A stretch of DNA of 64,000 nucleotides. Origin: CAXNKG01 sp964202965 (GTDB lineage: Bacteria > Acidobacteriota > Vicinamibacteria > Vicinamibacterales > UBA2999). The position numbers and the translations under genes were made by a program. The notes under the pieces are model-generated. The model saw nothing but the letters and a program-made list of their open reading frames with translations. It was not told the origin of the DNA and ran no database searches. Positions 5,865-14,119 of the stretch are shown here, piece after piece; positions within the stretch are counted from its first letter, which is position 1, and every line of letters begins with the position of its first letter. The stretch is from positions 1 through 64,000 of the forward strand of contig CAXNKG010000007.1 in the NCBI GenBank assembly GCA_964202965.1, read 5' to 3'.

Positions 5865-8330
5865 ATGCAGACCGAGATTGACGAGAAGACGATACTCCGG
5901 GCGCCGGCCACGGTGGTCGAGCGCACGCGCGGCGCGGTCGTCGCCATCGACCCCGCGTCGCCGCACTGGATTGCAACCGACGAACGCGGGATGTCGATCC
6001 TGCGCCGCCTCGACGGTCGGACCGCGCTTGGCGATGTGGTGCGCGGCTACGCGGTCGAGACCGGACTGGATATCAACCGCGCGTGGCTGCATGTCGATAC
6101 GTTTGCCCGCGACGCGCTGCGGCACGGGTTCGTGTCGACGGATGGAGCCGTCCCGCTGCCCTACCTCGGCCGCGCGACCTACCTTCGCACGGATCGGCTG
6201 CGCGAGTTCTGGATCCAGGTCAATGACTTCTGCAATCTCGCCTGCGAGCACTGTCTCGTGTCGTCCAGCCCGCAGGGCGGCCGCGGGTTGGACGGCCTCA
6301 CGCTGTTCGATGTCATCGATCAGGCCGTTGCGCTCGGGACCGAACGCTTCTTCCTCACCGGGGGCGAGCCATTGGCGCGTCCCGACGCGATCGAGCTGAT
6401 CGAACACATCGTACGCACGCACGAACGGGAGCTCGTGATCATGACCAACGGCACGCTGTTGAAGGACGACCGCCTTGCGGCGCTCGCGGCGCTGCCGGCG
6501 GAGCGGGTGCGCGTGCAGGTCAGCCTCGACGGGGCCTCCTCCGAGGTGAACGATCCGGTTCGGGGAACGGGCAGCTTCGGCCGGATCGTCGACGGGATCC
6601 GTGCCGCGGTCGGAGCCGGTGTGCGGACCACGATCACGATGACGCTGCTGCGCGCCAACCTGCACGATGCGGCCGGTATCGTGGCGCTTGCCGCCGATCT
6701 TGGGGTGACGAACGTGCACCTGCTCTGGCCGCATCGCCGGGGCCGCCTGCTGACGGGGCCCTTCGCCGATCTGCCGGGCGCGGGCGACATCCTGACCGCC
6801 GTGCGCACCGCCAGGCTGGCGGCACGCGATCGCGGCGTCACGATCGATAACGTCGAGGAGCTGCGGCTCCGATTCGACGGCCTCCGCGGCGTCAAGAACG
6901 ATCTGGCGGGCGCCGGCTGGACAAGTCTGTGTCTCTACACCGACGGCGGGATCTATCCGTCGGCGTCCATGGCCGGCGTGCCCGAGCTGCACTGCGGCAG
7001 CATCCTCGACCGGCGGCTCGAATCGGTGTGGAAGGACAGCCCGGTCCTGCGCGAGCTCCGCGGCGCCACCGTGGAGCAGAAAGCGCAGTGCCGCGTCTGC
7101 CATCTCAAGTTCCTGTGCGGCGGCGGAGACCTGGAGCATGGCTACTGGGCAGGCCGCAGCTTCACTGGCCACGATCCGTATTGCGACCTCTACAAGGGGC
7201 TGGCCGCCGACGCGCTCGCGGATCTGACCGAGCAGGGCCGCGCGACGGTGCAGCCCGGGTCCGGCTTCGATCGCGCGGTCGTCTTCCGTGCGATGGGCGA
7301 ACGGACGCTGCACGACGAACCCGCGGTCGTACGGACGACGCACTCCGCGTGCGTGCTGTCGGAAGAAGTGGCCGACCGGTCGCGCGCGGCGGTGCGGGAG
7401 TTCTATGGACACGCGGCGGAGGAGCCCCAGGCCGAGCTGTGCTGCCCGGTCAGGCCCGACGCGGAAGACCTGGCGCACATCCCGCCAGAGGTCGTCGAGC
7501 GGTTTTACGGGTGCGGCAGCCCGGTGTCGGCCGCCGCGCCGCAGCCGGGCGACACGCTCGTCGATCTCGGTTCCGGGGCCGGCATTGACTGCTTCATCGC
7601 GGCGCGGCGGGTCGGCCGCGAGGGCCGGGTGTTCGGCATCGACATGACCGAGCAGATGCTGGGGGTCGCCCGGGAGTATCAGCCGACGGTGGCCGCCACG
7701 CTCGGGTACGACAACGTGGAGTTCCGCCGTGGGTATCTCGAACACATTTCCGTGGACGACGGCACGGCCGACATCGTCACGTCGAACTGCGTCATCAACC
7801 TGTCGCCGGACAAGCCCGCCGTCTTCCGCGAAATCTGGCGTGTCCTGAAGGATCACGGCCGCGCCGTCCTGGCCGACATTGTCGCGGACCGTGAAGTGCC
7901 GCCCGCGCTGCGGGCGGATGGCCAGCTCTGGGGCGAGTGCATCAGCGGCGCGCTGTCCGAGGACGGCCTGCTGGCCGCGCTGGAGCGCGCCGGTTTCTAC
8001 GGCGTGACGATCCTCAAGAAGACGTTCTGGCGGGAGGTCGATGGCACGCGGTTCTACTCGGTCACCGTGCGCGGATTCAAGTTCGAGAAGAAGGCGGGCT
8101 GCCGCTACATCGGTCAGCGGGCCACCTATCTCGGGCCGATGAAGGCGACGATCGACGAAGAGGGACACTTCTTCCCGCGCGGCGTGCCGGTAGACGTCTG
8201 CACGGACACGGCCGCCAAGCTGCGCGCCGCGCCGTACGCGGGCAGCTTCGCGCTGGCGGACGGCCCCGAGTCGGCGATCGACGTGACCGCCGCCGACGGC
8301 TGCTGTACGCCCGGCGGCACATGCTGCTGA
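5865..8330 (+). CDS. PqqD-like / radical SAM-SPASM / ArsM-like methyltransferase fusion
   Basis: 821 residues in four parts. Residues 1-95 are PqqD-like (AVVAIDPASPHWIATDERG). Residues about 115-330 are a radical SAM domain with the cluster motif C123-x3-C127-x2-C130. Residues about 345-445 are SPASM with several Cys (CLYTDGG, LHCGS, CRVCHLKFLCGGG, DPYCDLYKG). Residues about 500-730 are a SAM methyltransferase (LVDLGSGAGIDCF near 566, FGIDMTEQML, VTSNCVINLSPDK) that resembles arsenite methyltransferases. A last domain (GCRYIGQRATYLGP, FFPRGVPVDVCTDTA) ends in the Cys-rich tail DGCCTPGGTCC. Methyltransferases with this tail occur in arsenosugar-type clusters, so a role in arsenic (or other thiophilic element) alkylation is inferred. 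The substrate is unknown. ATG 5865 has AGGGG upstream; ATG 5844 is an alternative. Confidence 0.85.
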   Translation: MQTEIDEKTILRAPATVVERTRGAVVAIDPASPHWIATDERGMSILRRLDGRTALGDVVRGYAVETGLDINRAWLHVDTFARDALRHGFVSTDGAVPLPYLGRATYLRTDRLREFWIQVNDFCNLACEHCLVSSSPQGGRGLDGLTLFDVIDQAVALGTERFFLTGGEPLARPDAIELIEHIVRTHERELVIMTNGTLLKDDRLAALAALPAERVRVQVSLDGASSEVNDPVRGTGSFGRIVDGIRAAVGAGVRTTITMTLLRANLHDAAGIVALAADLGVTNVHLLWPHRRGRLLTGPFADLPGAGDILTAVRTARLAARDRGVTIDNVEELRLRFDGLRGVKNDLAGAGWTSLCLYTDGGIYPSASMAGVPELHCGSILDRRLESVWKDSPVLRELRGATVEQKAQCRVCHLKFLCGGGDLEHGYWAGRSFTGHDPYCDLYKGLAADALADLTEQGRATVQPGSGFDRAVVFRAMGERTLHDEPAVVRTTHSACVLSEEVADRSRAAVREFYGHAAEEPQAELCCPVRPDAEDLAHIPPEVVERFYGCGSPVSAAAPQPGDTLVDLGSGAGIDCFIAARRVGREGRVFGIDMTEQMLGVAREYQPTVAATLGYDNVEFRRGYLEHISVDDGTADIVTSNCVINLSPDKPAVFREIWRVLKDHGRAVLADIVADREVPPALRADGQLWGECISGALSEDGLLAALERAGFYGVTILKKTFWREVDGTRFYSVTVRGFKFEKKAGCRYIGQRATYLGPMKATIDEEGHFFPRGVPVDVCTDTAAKLRAAPYAGSFALADGPESAIDVTAADGCCTPGGTCC

Positions 8331-8333
8331 ATC

Positions 8334-9422
8334 ATGCTCGTACATAGTCTGACGATCGCCGCGGTCATGGCGCTGGCCTTTGCGAATGGCGCGAACGACG
8401 TCTCGAAGGGCATCGCCACTCTGGCCGGCAGCCGACGCGCCACCTATCGCCAGGCGCTCGCGTGGGGCACCGTCTGGACCGCCGCCGGTGCCTTTGCGGC
8501 CGTGGTCATCTCAATCGGACTCGTCAAGGTCTTCACATCGGCGCTGGTCGCCGGCGACGTGCTGGCGATGTCGTCCTTTTCTCTGGCCGTCGCGGCCGGC
8601 GCTTCCATGTGGGTGCTCTTTGCGTCAGCGACCGGCCTCCCGGTTTCGACGACACACGCGCTGACCGGCGCGATCGTCGGCGTGGCGCTGTGGACCGGAG
8701 GCATCGAGGCGATCCGATGGGGACTGCTGCTGTCGGGCATCGCGGTGCCGCTGGCGCTGAGCCCGCTGGTGTCCGGAGTCCTTGGCTACAGCCTGCACGG
8801 CGTCGCACGCCAGATCGAGAGCGCCTGCGTGTGCGCGGAAGACCGGGTCATGTTACCCATCGTGAACGTGGGCGGCACGCTGACCCTGCGATCGGGGCCG
8901 GTGGTCGTGGCATCCGCCGTGGGGTGCGATCCTGCGCCGGGCCGCGTGCGGCTGATGGCCGGACACGTCACGCACTGGGGTGCCGCGGCAGCGATCAGCT
9001 TCGCTCGAGGTGTCAACGACAATCCGAAGATCGCCGCGCTCGGCACGCTCGCCTTCGCGTCGATGGGGGCCGGCGTCGCCGGCGCGTTCGGGCTCACGGC
9101 ACTCGCCATGACCATCGGGAGCTTCGCGGCGGGTCTGCGCGTGTCGCGCACGCTGGGCGATCGCGTGGTGCACATGCACACCGACACCGGATTGGCCGGC
9201 GCCTTGGTCGCGGCCGGGCTCGTGATGGCCGCATCCTTCTATATGCTGCCCGTCTCCACAACGCATGTCTCCACCGGCGCTATTGTCGGCGCCGGTATGC
9301 GGCAGGGAACGCGAGCGGTGCAGTGGGGAACCGTGGCCTCGCTTGTGGCGGCCTGGTTCATAACGCTGCCGGTCTGCGTCGTGCTCGGCGGTGCCGCCGC
9401 CTGGCTGCTCAGCGCGGCCTGA
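8334..9422 (+). CDS. PiT-family inorganic phosphate (arsenate) transporter
   Basis: 362 residues with about ten hydrophobic segments and the two PiT repeat signatures: FANGANDVSKGIATL near the N-terminus and SFARGVNDNPKIAALG in the second half. Each half also carries the LPVSTTH motif. PiT proteins import phosphate with a cation and often also arsenate. It starts three bases after the radical SAM fusion stop, so the two are cotranscribed. The link to a metalloid operon suggests matching phosphate/arsenate supply, but this is inferred. Confidence 0.9.
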   Translation: MLVHSLTIAAVMALAFANGANDVSKGIATLAGSRRATYRQALAWGTVWTAAGAFAAVVISIGLVKVFTSALVAGDVLAMSSFSLAVAAGASMWVLFASATGLPVSTTHALTGAIVGVALWTGGIEAIRWGLLLSGIAVPLALSPLVSGVLGYSLHGVARQIESACVCAEDRVMLPIVNVGGTLTLRSGPVVVASAVGCDPAPGRVRLMAGHVTHWGAAAAISFARGVNDNPKIAALGTLAFASMGAGVAGAFGLTALAMTIGSFAAGLRVSRTLGDRVVHMHTDTGLAGALVAAGLVMAASFYMLPVSTTHVSTGAIVGAGMRQGTRAVQWGTVASLVAAWFITLPVCVVLGGAAAWLLSAA

Positions 9423-9470
9423 CGCGATGGGGGACCGACGCTGACTCGGCGGCTGCTGATTGTCGCTCTG

Positions 9471-10160
9471 GTGCTGGTGATCGCCGGCGCCCTGGCCCTG
9501 CTTCTGGTGCGCGGCGAGGCGTCCGTGGTGCGCTTCGCGCAGGCGGCCCGCGATACCGGCGCCGCGGGCGTTGCCGTGTTCTTCCTGGTCTACGTCGTCA
9601 GCACGATCGCGCTGCTGCCTGGGGCCATCCTGACCCTGGCCGCGGGATTCGCCTATGGCCCGTTCTGGGGTCTGGCGCTGGCGTCACCCGCCAGCGTCGC
9701 CGGCGCCATCGCCGCGTTTCTGCTTGGGCGCACGCTGCTTCGGGAATGGGCCTCACGAACAGTCGCGGCGTCGCCGACGGCGCGCGCGATCGATTCAGCG
9801 GTAGAGCGCGAGGGATTCACGCTGGTCCTTCTGTTGCGGCTGTCACCCGTGTTTCCGTTCAGCGTGCTGAATTATGCGTTGAGCCTCTCGAGGGTGCGCC
9901 TCGGCACGTACGTCGCAGCGTCGTTTCTGGGCATGCTGCCGGGGACCGCGCTGTTCGTGTACCTGGGTGCGCTCGCGCCGGCGGCAGCGGAGCTGGCGTC
10001 CTCCCCGTCCGGGGCCGGCGCCGCCCAGCGTGTGCTCTACCTCGTTGGTTTCGCCGCCACCGTTGCCGTCGCGGTCATCGCGACCCGCGCTGCACGGCGG
10101 GCGCTCGCGAGTGAACTCCCCCCATGTGACAGGAGCATCGAATTATCGAGGGTGCGGTGA
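9471..10160 (+). CDS. TVP38/TMEM64 (DedA-like) membrane protein
   Basis: 229 residues from GTG 9471. The central block has the family pattern (VVSTIALLPGAILTLAAGFAYG, ASVAGAIAAFLLGR, LLLRLSPVFPFSVLNYALSLSRV, FLGMLPGTALFVYLGA). There are roughly five or six membrane segments. The frame is open upstream to a CTG at 9441 with GGGGGACCG before it, so the N-terminal helix may begin earlier than annotated. Proteins of this family often sit beside mercuric-reductase-like and arsenosugar genes, but their transported substrate is not established. Confidence 0.85.
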   Translation: MLVIAGALALLLVRGEASVVRFAQAARDTGAAGVAVFFLVYVVSTIALLPGAILTLAAGFAYGPFWGLALASPASVAGAIAAFLLGRTLLREWASRTVAASPTARAIDSAVEREGFTLVLLLRLSPVFPFSVLNYALSLSRVRLGTYVAASFLGMLPGTALFVYLGALAPAAAELASSPSGAGAAQRVLYLVGFAATVAVAVIATRAARRALASELPPCDRSIELSRVR

Positions 10161-10175
10161 TGGCCTCGTAGCAAC

Positions 10176-10272
10176 TGGCGGAAGCGCCTGGGAGTCGAAC
10201 CCAGCCTCGCCGCTCTCGCGCCGAGCAACCGATTTTGAAGACCGGGAGGGCCACCGGGCCCCGTTCGCTTCC
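10176..10272 (-). tRNA. selC: tRNA-Sec (UCA anticodon)
   Basis: 97 bases including an encoded CCA. The acceptor is GGAAGCG paired with CGCTTCC, followed by discriminator G. The anticodon loop CTTCAAA places UCA at plus 10238-10236, in a stem CCGGT/ATCGG. There is a long variable arm and a T arm CTGGG-TTCGACT-CCCAG. The long variable arm, UCA anticodon and GGAAG start identify selenocysteine tRNA. It lies 62 bases downstream of dsbD on the same strand and next to the selB-selD-selA genes. Confidence 0.95.
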
Positions 10273-10334
10273 GTGTGCGGAACGGCGTGTCAGCTCGATC
10301 GGCGCGGCGGTTCCGCCGCTCTGCCGTTCGCCGG

Positions 10335-12110
10335 TTACGTCCCCGCCTTGAGGAGGACATAGGTCGGCAGGCCAATCGCCCCAAAGCGCTGCATGATCGC
10401 CTGAACCGCGGGGTCGCCTGGATCCTCGGCCTGGAACTTGATCTTCACGTAGCCGGCCAGCGAGCCTGTGACGGCCGCGTCCACCAGCGTTGTCCTGTCC
10501 ATGGTCAGGCAGTTCTTGCACCACGTGGCCCAGAGGTCCACCAGGACGGGCTTCTGCTCGCGTTGCGCCGCCGCAAGGCCGTCCGCCAGGGAGGCGTACC
10601 ATCCCTCCTTCAGTTTCTCTTCGACGCTGGCGGCGACTTCGGCGACGTCCACCCAGCGATCCGCGAACAGCGTGTAGCCAATGTACCCGTAATAGACGGC
10701 CGTCCCGAGGATGACGATCCCGAACGCCTGCTTGACGCGCACCATCCAGGGCCCAGGCTTCGGCAGCGCGCTCAGGCCCGCGCCGGCAAGGGGCCACGGG
10801 ACCGCCATTCCGATGCCGAGGAGAAAGGGGAGCCCCAAGGCCGCTGTCGTGCCCGTGGTGTAGAGATTGCTCGAGAACAGGATCACCTGAATGACGACGG
10901 GCGCCACGCAGGCGCCCGCGAGCAGGGCTGCCACCCCCCCCATGCCGAACGCCACCAGGAATGTTCCGCGGCCATGGCTGCCCACGTTGAAGCGGGTCAG
11001 GAAGCGGGAAAAGTCGATGGTGATCACGTCGAACATCGCCAGTGCAAGGACGACGAAGACGCCGGCAATAGCGATGTTGAACCAGGGCGACGCGTTGATC
11101 GTGCCGAATGTCCCGGTCGTCAGGATCACGATGAGGCCGAGGATGCCGTAGACGACCGCCATGGCTGCGCCGTACGCGCTGCCCAGCAGGAAGCCGCGGC
11201 GCCGCGAGCCGGCCTGCGCTCCGGCACCGATGATCGCGAGATTGATAGGAATCATCGGGAGCACGCACGGCGTCAGGTTGAGCGCCAGACCACCGACGAG
11301 CACCAGGGCGAGGACCGCGAGCAGGCCGCGGTCCTCGAACCATCCCTTGTCTGCGACCCCCGACTCGGCGGCCTGGACGAAGCCGAGGAAGTCGTCGCGC
11401 CCGAGATAACCGCCGGTGCTGCTGAGGACCGTGAACTGGTCGAGCAGCAGGATCGGATCCGCGCCGGCGATCGGTCCCGCGGGTGCCGGTTCGGGGTTCG
11501 CCGCCGCCGGAGGCACGCCGCCCGTGCCAAACGCGATCCCGTTGAACACGTCCGCGTGCATCCCGGTGACGGCTGTGCCTGCGGGCGCGATCAGCAGCGT
11601 CCAGCTGGTAGACGCCGTCGCCGGGACGTAACAGACGCGCTCGTCGCACGCTTGGTACCGGAGACGCGCGGGGACGACAATCTCACCAGTCTCGACGTCA
11701 TCTGCGATGGCGAGCTGAATGCCAATCACGAACTGACGCTCGAAGACGGCAAGCGGCTGGTCCGCACCCTGCTGCACGAGATCCGTCGCCTCGGGATACA
11801 CGATTTCCGTGACCGAGATCCCGGGTGGCGGCTCAATCGTCAGGACTACGGGGATCAGCAAGGGGTCGCGTGGTTTGTTCGAGTTGACGTGCAATCCCTC
11901 AGGAAGGCGCACCTGGATTGCGGCGCGCACACTCGAGCCAGGGCGTATGCCGTCCGCGTCAACCAGCGGCCTGACGTCGGCGCTGGGAGGTCTGAGCAGC
12001 TGCGCCCGGGCATTCGTCGGCGCGACTGCGAGCACCCCGATGAGGGCGGAGAGCAGGATTCGAATGTTCGAGACACACGTCACACTGAGAGCATACAAGG
12101 GAAAAGTCAT
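10335..12110 (-). CDS. dsbD: DsbD-type thiol:disulfide interchange protein
   Basis: 591 residues. There is a signal peptide region, then a DsbD-alpha domain (residues about 45-175) with the Cys pair in LRYQACDERVCYVP. The membrane domain has LNLTPCVLPMIPINL and GGVAALLAGACVAPVVIQV, which carry the two buried Cys. A C-terminal thioredoxin-like domain carries LWATWCKNC near residue 530. This is the full three-part electron path from cytosolic thioredoxin to the periplasm. The likely client is periplasmic thiol or selenol proteins, including the selenoprotein 6 kb away that has a similar alpha domain. ATG 12110 overlaps the antisense TlpA remnant; a GTG shortly downstream is an alternative start. 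Confidence 0.9.
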   Translation of the reverse strand: MTFPLYALSVTCVSNIRILLSALIGVLAVAPTNARAQLLRPPSADVRPLVDADGIRPGSSVRAAIQVRLPEGLHVNSNKPRDPLLIPVVLTIEPPPGISVTEIVYPEATDLVQQGADQPLAVFERQFVIGIQLAIADDVETGEIVVPARLRYQACDERVCYVPATASTSWTLLIAPAGTAVTGMHADVFNGIAFGTGGVPPAAANPEPAPAGPIAGADPILLLDQFTVLSSTGGYLGRDDFLGFVQAAESGVADKGWFEDRGLLAVLALVLVGGLALNLTPCVLPMIPINLAIIGAGAQAGSRRRGFLLGSAYGAAMAVVYGILGLIVILTTGTFGTINASPWFNIAIAGVFVVLALAMFDVITIDFSRFLTRFNVGSHGRGTFLVAFGMGGVAALLAGACVAPVVIQVILFSSNLYTTGTTAALGLPFLLGIGMAVPWPLAGAGLSALPKPGPWMVRVKQAFGIVILGTAVYYGYIGYTLFADRWVDVAEVAASVEEKLKEGWYASLADGLAAAQREQKPVLVDLWATWCKNCLTMDRTTLVDAAVTGSLAGYVKIKFQAEDPGDPAVQAIMQRFGAIGLPTYVLLKAGT

Positions 12111-12150
12111 CCTGCTCGATTTCTGGGCGACGTGGTGCGGACCCTGCGAT
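12064..12150 (+). pseudogene. N-terminal fragment of a TlpA/thioredoxin-like gene
   Basis: The plus strand reads MFETHVTLRAYKGKVILLDF and then WATWCGPC, a textbook TlpA/thioredoxin active-site region. After CGPC it becomes unlike any thioredoxin (DHTSSGADLSRTP) and runs on as an overlapping frame inside selB. The fragment is antisense to the first codons of dsbD. It looks like the remainder of a thioredoxin gene that once stood between dsbD and selB. Chance is unlikely given the length of the match. Confidence 0.5.
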
Positions 12151-12235
12151 CACACGTCGTCGGGTGCAGACCTGAGCCGTACGCCGCGGGGGCGCGCGCC
12201 GCGGACAGACGGTGTACATTTGGCCCACCTCGAGG

Positions 12236-14119
12236 ATGAAGCACGTTGTCATCGGCACGGCCGGGCACATCGATCACGGCAAAAGCGCGCTCGTGCAGGC
12301 GCTGACCGGAACGGATCCGGATCGCCTGCAGGAAGAGAAGGCGCGGGGGATCACGATCGATCTCGGGTTTGCCCACACGACGGAAGACGGCGTCGCGCTC
12401 TCCTTTGTCGACGTGCCCGGCCACGAGCGGTTCGTGCGCAACATGCTGGCGGGTGTGGGGGGCATGGACCTGGTGATGCTCCATGTGGCGGCCGACGAGT
12501 CGGTCATGCCGCAGACGCGCGAACACTTCGAGATCTGTCGGCTCCTGCGCGTGCCGGCCGGGCTGGTCGTGGTGACGAAGTCGGACCTCGCGGATGCCGC
12601 AACGCTCGACGCGGTCCGGCTCGAGATCGCGGACCTCGTCGACGGATCGTTCCTGCAGGACGCGCCTGTGCCCGCCGTGTCGGCGCGCTCCGGCGCCGGC
12701 ATTCCGGAGCTGCGCCGGACGCTGGCACGACTCGCACACGCGACCCGGCCGCGACCGTCCGAGGGCGCGCCGCGGCTTCCCATTGACCGCGTCTTCTCGA
12801 TCAAGGGGTTCGGCACCGTGGTGACCGGCACCTTGATCGCAGGACGTGTGCACGTCGACCAGGAGCTGGCGCTTCAGCCCTCGGGCCGCCGGGTGAAGGT
12901 GCGGGGGCTTCAGGTGCACGGAGAGGAACGGTCCGAGGCGGTGGCGGGGCAGCGGGTGGCCGTCAACCTGGCTGGCGTGGAGGTCGCCGACGTGCTGCGA
13001 GGCGAGACACTGGCGGAGCCGGAGGGGGTTACCGTCACCCGCCACGCCGACGTGCAGATCGATCTGCTCGCGTCGAGCGCGCCGCTGCGACACGGTGCGC
13101 GGCTCCGGTTTCACCAGGGCACGCGCGAGCTTCTCGGCCGCGTGGCCTTGCCGGACTCCAACGTGATCCGGCCCGGGTCCCCGGGATTTGCGCGTGTCCA
13201 CCTGGAAGCACCGGCCGTGCTGGTCCGGGGGGATCGGTTCATTCTTCGAGCGTATTCGCCGCTCTCGACGATTGCCGGCGGCACCGTGCTCGATCCGCTC
13301 CCGCCCCGGCGGGGCATCCGCACGGCGGCCGGTCTCGCCCGGTTCGCCGCGCTGTCCGAGACCGAGTCGAGTCTGGCTGCCGTCATCGCGATGATCGAGG
13401 AGTCGGGATTGAGGGGGCTGCCCGAGGCACAACTGGCGGGGAGGGCAGGCGTGGGCGCCGATCGCGTGCAGTTCGACACCGGGCTCGCCGGCCACGCCGT
13501 ACGGATTGGCGGCCTGCTCGTCTCCGCATCGCGCCTGGCCGACGCGCAGGAGGCGATCCTCCGCATGGCCGCGCAGTACCACCGCGATCACCCGCTCGAC
13601 ACGGGGATGCCGCGGGAGGAGCTGCGCGAACGCCTGTTCGGAGACGGACCAGCCGTGGTGTTCGAGGAGACCCTGCGCATGCTGGCCGGCCAGGGTCGCG
13701 TCACCGGCCGGGAGCGCGTCGGCCTGCCGACGCACGTGGTCGCCCTGAACGACGAGGAGGCGCAGACGCGGGAGGCCATCATCCGGATCGTGAGCGAATC
13801 CGGGCTGACGCCGCCGGCCCCGACCGCGCTCGTGGGTCGTGTTGGCGTGACGGCCGACGTCATCGAGCGAGTCGCGCGCCTGCTCGTCCGCGACAAGATC
13901 CTGGTGCGGGCCGGCGATCTCCTGTTTCACGCATCCGCCATCGATCGGCTGAGAACGGACGTACGGTCGCTGAAGAACGGCGACGCGTCATCCACGCTGG
14001 ACATGGCCACCTTCAAGAGCCGCTATCACGTGAGCCGCAAGTACGCCATTCCGCTGCTGGAACTCCTCGATCGCGAGCGCATCACCCGGCGCGTGGGCGA
14101 GACGCGCCACATCCTGTGA
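12236..14119 (+). CDS. selB: SelB, selenocysteine-specific elongation factor
   Basis: 627 residues. The N-terminal GTPase has G1 GTAGHIDHGKSALVQALTG, G3 DVPGHERFV and G4 TKSDL, and the switch EEKARGITIDLGFA is typical of SelB. EF-Tu-like barrels follow, and the C-terminal third is made of winged-helix repeats that bind the SECIS hairpin (LAGRAGVGADRVQF; LVGRVGVTADVIERVARLL; FKSRYHVSRKYAIPLLELLDRERITRRVG). ATG 12236 gives the usual MKHVVIGTAGHID start; GTG 12212 is in frame upstream. Its stop overlaps the GTG of the selD fusion. Confidence 0.95.
   Translation: MKHVVIGTAGHIDHGKSALVQALTGTDPDRLQEEKARGITIDLGFAHTTEDGVALSFVDVPGHERFVRNMLAGVGGMDLVMLHVAADESVMPQTREHFEICRLLRVPAGLVVVTKSDLADAATLDAVRLEIADLVDGSFLQDAPVPAVSARSGAGIPELRRTLARLAHATRPRPSEGAPRLPIDRVFSIKGFGTVVTGTLIAGRVHVDQELALQPSGRRVKVRGLQVHGEERSEAVAGQRVAVNLAGVEVADVLRGETLAEPEGVTVTRHADVQIDLLASSAPLRHGARLRFHQGTRELLGRVALPDSNVIRPGSPGFARVHLEAPAVLVRGDRFILRAYSPLSTIAGGTVLDPLPPRRGIRTAAGLARFAALSETESSLAAVIAMIEESGLRGLPEAQLAGRAGVGADRVQFDTGLAGHAVRIGGLLVSASRLADAQEAILRMAAQYHRDHPLDTGMPREELRERLFGDGPAVVFEETLRMLAGQGRVTGRERVGLPTHVVALNDEEAQTREAIIRIVSESGLTPPAPTALVGRVGVTADVIERVARLLVRDKILVRAGDLLFHASAIDRLRTDVRSLKNGDASSTLDMATFKSRYHVSRKYAIPLLELLDRERITRRVGETRHIL

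Noticed and set aside
5826..8345. A long open frame (839 codons) on the minus strand.
   Set aside because: It is antisense to the radical SAM-methyltransferase fusion and has no recognisable domain. High GC makes such frames common.
10275..12239. A long plus-strand frame over dsbD.
   Set aside because: Only the short thioredoxin fragment at 12064-12150 (in another frame) resembles a protein; the rest is antisense to dsbD.
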